Source: Roseiarcus sp963774195
GTDB lineage: Bacteria; Pseudomonadota; Alphaproteobacteria; Rhizobiales; Beijerinckiaceae
Length of the DNA: 64,000 nt
Direction: 5' to 3'
NCBI GenBank assembly: GCA_963774195.1
Contig: CAVZDY010000004.1
Location: 62,001 to 126,000 of the forward strand
The position numbers were made by a program, and so were the translations under genes. The notes below the pieces were generated by a model. The model searched no databases, had not been told where the DNA came from, and worked only from the letters and a program-made list of their open reading frames with translations. The stretch's first letter is position 1. Each line of letters starts with the position of its first letter. Below, one piece after another: positions 10,230 to 18,130 of this stretch.

Positions 10230-11897
10230 TCATGCAGGTCGTCGCCGCGCCGATCGCGCGTCGCGCGGCGTGAACGCCAGCGCGCCGTCGTCGATCGCCC
10301 CGAAGCGCAGCGCCAGCATATCCTTGGCGTAGTTTTGGTGGAGCTTCCACGGCCGCTTGGAACCCTGCTTGGGCAGGATGTCCTTCGCCCGCTGCATGTA
10401 GCCCGACGAGAGCGGCGGCGTCGCATCCTGCGTCACCGTGGGATCGGCATTGCGCGGCGTGCAAAAAGCGTAGCCGCCGCGATCCATCGTGTTCAGAATT
10501 CGGCAGACGTATTCGGCGGTGAGATCAGCTTTGAGCGTCCAGGACGCGTTGGTGTAGCCGAAGGTCGAGGCGAGGTTCGGCACCCCAGAGAACATCATGC
10601 CCTTGTAACTCATCGTCGCGCCGAGATCGACGATCCGACCGTCGACGACGAGTTCCACCCCGCCCATCAGGCGCATGACCAGCCCGGTCGCGGTGACGAT
10701 GATGTCGGCCGCGAGCTCCTCGCCCGAGCGCAGTTTGACGCCGGCTTCGGAGAAGCTCTCGATCTCGTCGGTTACGATCGACGCTTTGCCCGCGCGAATC
10801 GTCTTGAACAGATCGCCGTCGGGGACGAGGCAGAGCCGCTGGTCCCAGGGATTGTAGCTGGGCGTGAAGTGCCTGCGCATGTCGAGGCCGGTCCCGAGTT
10901 CGGCCTCGGCGAGCTCGATGATGCGCTTCTTCACCGCTTCCGGCTTGCTGCGCGCGAGGCCGTAGAAATACATCTGCAACAGGATGTTCTTCCAGCGCGC
11001 GAGTACGTGCGCTGGGCGCTCCGGCAGCTTCGCATAGAGCCAGTTGGCGATCGCGTCTTTGGCCGGCCGCGACACGATGTAGGTCGGCGAGCGCTGCAGC
11101 ATCGCGACATGCGCGGCCTTCTCCGCCATGGCCGGCACGAGGGTGACGGCGGTTGCGCCGCTGCCGATCACCACGACGCGCTTGCCAGCATAGTCGAAGT
11201 CCTCGGGCCACTGCTGCGGATGCACGATCCGGCCCGTGAAGCGCTCCATGCCCTGCCAGCCCGGCATGTAGCCCGCGTCGTAGTCGTAATAGCCGCTGCA
11301 CATCTGCAAGAAATTGCAGGTGAAGGCCAGCGCCTCGCCCTCGGGGCCCGAAACCTCCAGCGTCCAGCGCGCATCCGCCGACGACCAGGACGCGCGCCTG
11401 ACCTTGTGACGAAACCGGATCTTGCTGTCGACGCCGTATTCGCATGCGGCCTCGTTGAGGTAGGCGAGGATCGAAGGCCCGTCGGCGATCGCCTTCTCGC
11501 CGCGCCATGGGCGGAAGCGATAGCCGAGCGTGTGCATATCGGAATCGGAGCGCACGCCTGGATAGCGGAACAGGTCCCAGGTGCCGCCGATCGCGTCGCG
11601 CGCCTCCAGAATGATGAAGGATTTGCGCGGGCAATCCCGCTGCAGATGGTAGGCGACCCCGATGCCGGACAGCCCTGCCCCCACGACGATGACGTCGAAG
11701 TCGGATGGATCGGCTCTCGGATCGACCGCCGCGGCGCGCGACCGTGCGCCGGCGCTGGTCGCAGGCGTCGCGGAGCCGGAGGCAAAAGCTTGCTCTCGCG
11801 CCTGCTGGGACAACCCGCGCCCTCCCTTGTCAGGCGGTCGGACGCCGCCTTCCCGGATTCTGTTCCCAGTTAAGCATCCGACAGTGCGAAATGTCAC
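10230..11897 (-). CDS. Flavin-dependent Baeyer-Villiger-type monooxygenase
   Basis: FAD- and NADPH-dependent monooxygenase. The FAD Rossmann motif VVGAGLSGIG is followed by the Baeyer-Villiger fingerprint FTGRIVHPQQWP and the second dinucleotide motif VIGSGATAV. The overall pattern resembles EthA-like enzymes that insert oxygen into ketones or oxidise heteroatoms. The N-terminal 55 residues before the Rossmann fold are low-complexity. The frame opens at a GTG at 11897, but a TTG at 11813 with GGGAGGG upstream may be the true start. The adjacent alpha/beta hydrolase is a plausible partner. Substrate unknown. Confidence 0.85.
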   Translation of the reverse strand: MTFRTVGCLTGNRIREGGVRPPDKGGRGLSQQAREQAFASGSATPATSAGARSRAAAVDPRADPSDFDVIVVGAGLSGIGVAYHLQRDCPRKSFIILEARDAIGGTWDLFRYPGVRSDSDMHTLGYRFRPWRGEKAIADGPSILAYLNEAACEYGVDSKIRFRHKVRRASWSSADARWTLEVSGPEGEALAFTCNFLQMCSGYYDYDAGYMPGWQGMERFTGRIVHPQQWPEDFDYAGKRVVVIGSGATAVTLVPAMAEKAAHVAMLQRSPTYIVSRPAKDAIANWLYAKLPERPAHVLARWKNILLQMYFYGLARSKPEAVKKRIIELAEAELGTGLDMRRHFTPSYNPWDQRLCLVPDGDLFKTIRAGKASIVTDEIESFSEAGVKLRSGEELAADIIVTATGLVMRLMGGVELVVDGRIVDLGATMSYKGMMFSGVPNLASTFGYTNASWTLKADLTAEYVCRILNTMDRGGYAFCTPRNADPTVTQDATPPLSSGYMQRAKDILPKQGSKRPWKLHQNYAKDMLALRFGAIDDGALAFTPRDARSARRRPA

Positions 11898-11963
11898 CTG
11901 AGGAAATGTCGCTGGGAGCCGGGGCCGAGAGAATGCGCGTCGCCGCGGCCGATCGCGAGACGC

Positions 11964-13724
11964 TCAGCCGAACAAAGTCCTGCCCATTGTGAGCTGGGCC
12001 AATTCTGCCTCGGCCTCCGCGACGCCCTGCAAGGCGGCGCCCTCCAACCAGCGTTTCGCCTCGACGAGGTTCGCCTCGCCAGCCGCGCCACGCGCGAGGT
12101 AGCGACCAAGCATCAATTGGGCTTGGCCATGTCCCAGCTCCGCGGCGGAGCGGAACCATTGCTGGGCCGCCTTGCGATCCTTGGGAAGGTAGCGACCCGT
12201 GCTCAGCATTGCGCCGATCGCATACATCGCGCCGCTGTGCCGCCGTTCGGCCGCCTTTTTGAAGAGTTCCAGCGCTGCGGCCGGATCGGCGGGACCGCCG
12301 CGGCCGTTCAACAGCATCTCGGCAAGCGCCACCTGCGCGTCAGGCAGTCCGGCGTCGGCCGCCCGCCCGATCCAGATGCGCGCGGCGGGCAGATCGGCCT
12401 GCAGCCCCCTCCCCTCGTACAGCATCCGGCCATAGATCAGTTGAGCCTCCGGCATCCCTTCGGCCGCCCGCCTGAGCCACTGAACCGCTCGTCGATCGTC
12501 TTGTTCGGCGCCGACGCCTTTCAAGAGACAGACGCCGAGGTTGAACGCGCCGATCAAGTCGCCCGCGGCGGCCGCGCGTTCGGACCAACTGGCGATTAGC
12601 ATCGCGTCGGTCGCCTCGCCGCCACCTTCGATGACCAATTTCGCAAGGTCGACCTGCGCGCCCTGATGCCCAGCGCGTCCCGCTGTGCGCAGCCAACGCG
12701 CCGCCTCTGCGGGATCGGCGGCGACGCCCGCTCCCGTGAGATAGAGGGACGCCAAGGCCCGCGCGCCGTCGCTGTCCCCCGCCTCGGCGGCCAAGCGATA
12801 CCAGTTCGCGGCTTCGGCGTAGTTGGGCGGCAAGGCGCCGGCTTGCGCGTAGAGGTTACCCACCATGACCGCGGCGCTGCGATCGCCCGCGAGCGCCGCC
12901 TTCCGCAGCCAAGACTCGCCCGCGACCGGATCGCGAGGCACGCCGCGGCCCTCCAGCAGCGCCAGGCCCCATTTGACCTGGGCGGAGCGCTCGCCCAATT
13001 CCGCAGCCTGACGGTAGGATTCGGCCGCCACGGAGACGTCGATCGGTTGCCCCGCTCCTTTCTCCGCCATGAAGCCGAGGAGATAGTGAGCCGTCGGCAG
13101 CCCCGCCGCCGCCGCGCGCCGAAGATGTTCGCCGATCTCAGGGCCTGAATCGGCTCCGGCGCCTCGCCGCGCCAGAGAGAGGGCGTACCCGAGATGGCCC
13201 TGAGGGCAGCCGGCTTGCGCCGAGCGCTCGTACCACTTATGCGCCTCATCGAGGTCGCGGATCTCCGATGGGCCGAAGGCGAGAATGTAGCCGAGCAAGG
13301 CTTGCCCCTCGGGCGAGCCCGCCTCGGCGGCGGCGCGCGCCCACTTCAGCGCCGATGGGAAATCGGGATCAGCCGGCGCGTCGTCGCCGAACAACCGGTT
13401 CGCTCGTGTCTGCGACGAGGATGCTTGCGCAGTCGTTCCCGAGGCGCCGCGCAAGCACAACGCCGCCAGCAAAGCTTGCGCCTCGGCGCTTTGATGCTCT
13501 GCGGCGCGCCGGAGCCATCGCACGGATTCGGTTTGGCTCGCTGGCACCCCCGCCCCTTCGAGGTACGCCTTCGCGACGCGCAACTCCGCCGCGGGGATCC
13601 CCGCGTTCGCCGCCCGCGCGAGAAGCGGCATGGCCTCCGCGTTCTGCTTCTGGTCAATCAGCCGAACGGCGCGCCGAAACGCGGCGTTGGGCGAAATGAA
13701 GCCGATGAGCCGATCAACCAGCAT
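11964..13724 (-). CDS. Sel1-repeat protein linked to the type I secretion genes
   Basis: 586 residues made almost entirely of Sel1-like (TPR-class) helical repeats, about a dozen, recognisable by units such as GRGVPRDPVAGESWLRKAA and AAEAGDSDGARALASLYL. Such proteins act as scaffolds in protein complexes. There is no clear signal peptide. It starts 33 bp after the HlyD adaptor stops, so it is the last gene of the minus-strand secretion operon. Its presence with an exporter of a collagen-like protein suggests an assembly or regulatory scaffold, but that is inference. Confidence 0.85.
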   Translation of the reverse strand: MLVDRLIGFISPNAAFRRAVRLIDQKQNAEAMPLLARAANAGIPAAELRVAKAYLEGAGVPASQTESVRWLRRAAEHQSAEAQALLAALCLRGASGTTAQASSSQTRANRLFGDDAPADPDFPSALKWARAAAEAGSPEGQALLGYILAFGPSEIRDLDEAHKWYERSAQAGCPQGHLGYALSLARRGAGADSGPEIGEHLRRAAAAGLPTAHYLLGFMAEKGAGQPIDVSVAAESYRQAAELGERSAQVKWGLALLEGRGVPRDPVAGESWLRKAALAGDRSAAVMVGNLYAQAGALPPNYAEAANWYRLAAEAGDSDGARALASLYLTGAGVAADPAEAARWLRTAGRAGHQGAQVDLAKLVIEGGGEATDAMLIASWSERAAAAGDLIGAFNLGVCLLKGVGAEQDDRRAVQWLRRAAEGMPEAQLIYGRMLYEGRGLQADLPAARIWIGRAADAGLPDAQVALAEMLLNGRGGPADPAAALELFKKAAERRHSGAMYAIGAMLSTGRYLPKDRKAAQQWFRSAAELGHGQAQLMLGRYLARGAAGEANLVEAKRWLEGAALQGVAEAEAELAQLTMGRTLFG

Positions 13725-13757
13725 GACGCCTCGACGAAATGTGTGAACGCAGAGCGC

Positions 13758-15176
13758 CTAGGGCTCGCGCATCCCCTCGCTTGCGATGGGCGCGATCAAC
13801 CCGAACAGATACGCCAGCACCGTCCGCCTCCCGACCTTGATGTCGGTGGTGACCGGCATGCCTGAATGGATCTTGAAGTTGGCCGGAACGGAACGCAGCG
13901 CCACCCGATTGATGGCGATTCTGCTGCGATAGTAAGCGTCGGCGTTCACAAGTCCCGGAACGGCGCTCGTCGGATTGCGCGCCTCCGACTGAGGCGTGAA
14001 ACTGTCGGGGCTGATTGTCGCGACGGCGCCCTCGGCCATTCCGTATTGCGAGAAGGGGAATGTGTCGAACTTGATCGCGACCGGATCGCCAACGTGAACG
14101 AAGCCGCTGTTGCGCCCTAATATATTTGCCTCGACCTCAAGCGGCGCATTGGTGGGCGCGAGCGTGATGAAGGGTTGGCCCGATTGCATCACCGAGCCGA
14201 CCGACACCTTCGCCACCGATTGCACGATCGCATCCGTGGAGCTGGTGAGTTCGACGAGTTGCTTGTGCAGCCTTGCCTTATTGAGCGCTTCGCCGGCGTC
14301 GCTCGCCTTCCGTCTCGCGTCCGAAAGCTGCTCGGAAACCTCGGCGGACCAGCCCCTGACGAAACTCTCCCGCTCCGCGGCCAACGCGTCACGATCACGC
14401 TGCGCGCCGAGCAGCGTCTGCTCCGAATTCGAAAAGGCGCGCTCCATCTCGACGCGTGTGTCGGTCGCCAGAAGGCTGTTCAGCTTGCTGCCGGCCTGCT
14501 TTGCCTCGAGCTCCTTGCGCATGCTCTCGATCGTCTGCGCCACGCCGAAGCGTTCCTGATAGGCCACCTGATCCGCTTTCGATCGGGCGATGACCGCCGA
14601 GAGTTCGCTCAGCTTGTTCTCATAGTTCTGCACGCGAGCGTCGAACTGCGCCTTGCGGTTGTCGAAGATGGCGCCCTGTAGCGACCAACCCGGATCCGCC
14701 GCGTCGGCGTGAAACGGCTTGTTGTAGGCTTCCGCCGTCAGTCGCGCGACTTGCGCGTCGAGGCTGTGAACCTGCGTTTCGAGGGCGGTGAAATCGGCCG
14801 TGGCGAAGGTCGGGTCGAGCCGCGCCAGCAATTGTCCCGCCTTCACTTCTTCGCCCTCGCGCACGTCGATCGATCGAACGATCGCCGTGTCGAGCGGCTG
14901 GACGAGGACCGTCGGCGCTCTCGAAATGACAATGCCGCGCGCCGTCACGACCTGGTCGACATGAATCACGCCGATCGCCACGATCAAGGCGGCGATCATG
15001 CTGAAGACGACCCAGACTATGCCGCGCGCCGAGCGCGGCGTCGGCGCATTGACGATCGCGGTCGAGGGCCATTGGAACTCGAGAATCGCCGGCAGCGTCG
15101 GGTCTTGCCGATCGCGGCCGCGCTCGAACAGTTTGACCTCACGGATTGGTTTGACGTCCCGGACAGGCTTGGTCAT
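13758..15176 (-). CDS. HlyD-family type I secretion periplasmic adaptor
   Basis: 472 residues. A cytoplasmic N-terminal tail is followed by one membrane segment (IVWVVFSMIAALIVAIGVIHV), a lipoyl half (VREGEEVKAGQLLARLDP), a long coiled-coil hairpin (about 140-310) and a C-terminal beta domain with IHSGMPVTTDIKVGRRTV, the HlyD signature region. The ATG at 15176 overlaps the ABC transporter stop as ATGA, indicating translational coupling. It forms the inner-membrane/periplasm part of a type I secretion system with the ABC protein upstream. No TolC-like outer-membrane protein is encoded in the window. Confidence 0.92.
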   Translation of the reverse strand: MTKPVRDVKPIREVKLFERGRDRQDPTLPAILEFQWPSTAIVNAPTPRSARGIVWVVFSMIAALIVAIGVIHVDQVVTARGIVISRAPTVLVQPLDTAIVRSIDVREGEEVKAGQLLARLDPTFATADFTALETQVHSLDAQVARLTAEAYNKPFHADAADPGWSLQGAIFDNRKAQFDARVQNYENKLSELSAVIARSKADQVAYQERFGVAQTIESMRKELEAKQAGSKLNSLLATDTRVEMERAFSNSEQTLLGAQRDRDALAAERESFVRGWSAEVSEQLSDARRKASDAGEALNKARLHKQLVELTSSTDAIVQSVAKVSVGSVMQSGQPFITLAPTNAPLEVEANILGRNSGFVHVGDPVAIKFDTFPFSQYGMAEGAVATISPDSFTPQSEARNPTSAVPGLVNADAYYRSRIAINRVALRSVPANFKIHSGMPVTTDIKVGRRTVLAYLFGLIAPIASEGMREP

Positions 15177-17942
15177 GGCTCGGTCAATCCGCTTGAAACG
15201 AGCCGAGGCGTCGCTCTGGCCGAGGCGCCGTCGGCATGCCGATTCTGCTGCGTCCAAAGCTGCCGATAGATCGGGCAGCTTTCCTTGAGTTCCACGTGCG
15301 GCCCGACGTCCACCACTCGGCCCTGGTCCATCACGAGAATCTTGTCGCAGTCGACGAGCGAGGACAGCCGGTGCGAGACGATAACCATCGTGCGCCCCTT
15401 GGCGATCCGCCTGAGATTGCCGGTGACGACGGCCTCGCTCTCCGGATCGAGCGAGCTTGTCGCTTCATCCAGGATCAACAGCCGCGGATCGCAGACGAGC
15501 GCTCTCGCGATCGCGAGCCGTTGGCGTTGACCGCCCGACAGATTGGGCGATCCCTCCTCGATGTAAGTCTCATAGCCATTCGGCATCCGCTCGATGAACT
15601 CGTCGGCGCCGGCGAGGCGCGCAGCGCGCACGGCGTCTGTCAGCGTGAGGCCGGGCCGCCAGGCGATGATGTTGTCGCGGACCGCGCCGCGGAACAGGAA
15701 GTTGTCCTGCAGAACGACGCCGAGACTCTGGCGCAAGTGGCGCAGATCGATTTCGCGAAGGTCGGAACCGTCGAGCTTGATGAAGCCCGTGTAATCGCGA
15801 TTGATCCCCTGCAGAAGCCGCGTGACGGTCGATTTTCCTGACCCGCTGCGCCCGACGACGCCGAGCATCGTCCCTGCGGGCGCCGTGAAACTGAAGCGAT
15901 CGAGCGCCGGGGTCTTTGCCGACGCATAGGTGAAGCTGACATCCTGGAAGCTGATCGCGCCGGCAATCCTGGGCCGCAATCCGGCCACGCCCGCCGGCGT
16001 CTCGAGGGGACGATTGAGGACGGACCCCGCCTCGCCGACAGCGGCGCCGATCTCTTCATAATCTTCGACGAGTCTCTGCAAGACCGACCAGCGGTTGCGC
16101 GACGCGCTGGCTCAGCATCAGAAAGGCGAACAGCCCGCCGACGAGATAGCCCGACGGATCGTTCATCGCCATATAGGCGCCGAGGATCATCGTGCCGAGC
16201 ACCATGAAGCGCTCGATCGGATTGACGAGCGTTTGCGGCCAGTTCGCGAGGCGAGCAAATTCGAGGCGCCACTTCCCGGCTTCCGCGATGCGCTCGTCCC
16301 AGATGCCTTTGCGCTGCGGCTCCAGCGCCAGGGACTTGACCGTCTTGATGCCGACGATCGTCTCGCCGAGCGTCGCGGATTTCCACGTCTCGGCCGACGC
16401 GACGCGCCCATACATATCGCGCAGGGGCTTCAGAAAGGCGAATATGATCAGCAATATCAGCCCCGCGCAGGCGAGCACCACCGACGCCAATTTGGCGTTG
16501 AGAAAGAAGAGGACGGGCAACAAGACGCATAAGGTGATCAAGTCCAGGAACGTGCTCAGCAGCCGGCCGGTCAGGAACTCTCGGACCCGATAGACCTGAG
16601 CGAGGCGATACATCGTTTCGCCGGCGGGATGGCGCTCGAAATAGTCCAACGGCAATCGCAGCAAGCGATTGAACACATGCAAATTGAGCTTGGCGTCGAG
16701 GCGCGCGCCGACCACCGCGATGATCAGACGTCGGGCGTAGCCGAGCACGGTTTCATAGAGGACGGTGATCGCCGCGATCGTGGCGAGCAGGGCCAAAGTG
16801 GAGACGCTTTGAAACTGAAGAACCTTGCTGACCATCGCCATGACGAGTAGCGGCGGGAAGACCGTCAACAAGCTCATCGTGACCGAAGCGATCGCGATGT
16901 CGCGCAACGAGCGACGCTCTTGCAGCACGAGTTCGACCACCCACCGCAGATCGAAGGGCGCGTCGGCCGCGACGCGACCGCGACTTGCGCGCAGCATGAT
17001 CGCATCGCCCGACCACACCTGCGCGAGCCGCAACTCGTCGACCGCCACAGCAGGCGTGTTCGGCGCCTCGGGATTCTTGAGAAAGACCGCCATCCGTTCG
17101 GGATCGGAATCCGTCAGCAGAGCCGCTCCGCCGTCGTTGAACAGCAGGACGACCGGCCCAGCGCCTTTGACGCGAAAGAGATGCCGCCAGCCCACGCGCA
17201 CCGCGCGGGCCCACATGCCGCCGTTCTGCGCCCACAGCGAAAGCGCGGTCGCCGACGGCGCGCTCTCGTCGGGCTCGGGCCTGTACTCGTTTGGATCGAG
17301 TTCGACGCCTTGACTTCGCGCCGCCTCGATCATCGCCGCTAGACGCGGGCCGACGGGGGTTGCGCTAATGACAGCTTCCCGGGTGTCCGCCGTCTGCTCG
17401 ACCTGCGCCAGGCCTTCGAGGTCTTCGCCTTCGGCGGCGTGGGTGGCGCCTGCGAATAACGGATTCGAACGAGCATTTTGGGTTTTGTCTGAGGAGTCCG
17501 TGCTGTCGCGAACGGCGCGCAGCAATTCAGTCGCGCGGGCGATCGCAGCGGACGCGTTGATGGCTTCGTCGCTGCGCTCCTCGCGCGGAGTGTTCAGCGT
17601 GGCCGCAGGCGGTCCTTCGTCGGCGCGCGGCGAAACTCGGTTCCCGCTGATCGCTTTGCCGCCGGGGGTTGTTTCCTCGCGCAAAGCGCTGCGGTCGCGC
17701 GCTTCACTCTCGATGCGGCGAATGGCTTCCTCGAGCGCGGCTCTCTCGCGATCGACCTCGGCGGCTAACGGACGCAATTGCCGCGCCGCGAAGGCGTCGC
17801 GCATCGCATTTCGCGCACGCTCATAGACCTGGCCGCGGGTATCGTCGCAAGGATTTTCAAGTCCTGCAATGGTAGCGCGTATTACCAAGCCGTAACGAGC
17901 GCTCTTCGCCTTGGATTGGCGGGTTTCGTCCTCGTTCCGCAA
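15173..17942 (-). CDS. Type I secretion ABC exporter with degenerate C39-like domain, frameshifted
   Basis: Peptide/protein exporter. In order: an N-terminal cytoplasmic extension (about 1-225, including VYERARNAMRDAF, a helical segment I associate with Rhizobiales proteins, then low-complexity linker), a C39-like domain without the catalytic cysteine, six transmembrane helices, and an ATPase with Walker A GRSGSGKST, signature NLSGGQRQRLA and Walker B LLILDEA. The membrane part (16056-17942) and the ATPase part (to 15173) are in different frames; removing one T at about 16080 joins them as LVGL-QRLVEDYEE. Start uncertain (TTG at 17942). The collagen-like gene immediately upstream is the likely cargo. 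The indel is probably a sequence error, since both halves are intact. Confidence 0.88.
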
Positions 17943-18092
17943 TTTTCTGCGTCTCCTGCGAAGTCGGATTTCGACCGTGAAAGGAGCGTTGCGTAGTCCG
18001 GGAATCGAGCGACAAGCTCGCCGCCGATGCCCGCTCTGATGCGATGGACGCGCCGCTCCAAGTTTTCGGAGTGGCGCGCCCGTTTTGGTCAG

Positions 18093-18124
18093 CGGGGAGA
18101 TGAACCCGAGGGCTCATCTCCCCG
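18093..18124 (-). terminator. Hairpin downstream of the collagen-like gene
   Basis: Perfect 11-bp stem cggggagatga / tcatctccccg with a 10-base loop, starting 7 bp past the collagen-like stop codon. There is no clear U-run on the minus strand, so it could be a weak terminator or an mRNA-stabilising structure that separates expression of cargo and exporter. Confidence 0.5.
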
Positions 18125-18130
18125 ATTCGA

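Noticed and set aside
16056..16110. Programmed ribosomal frameshift in the exporter gene
   Set aside because: No slippery heptamer or downstream structure was recognised, and similar indels occur in five other unrelated genes, so a sequence error is simpler.
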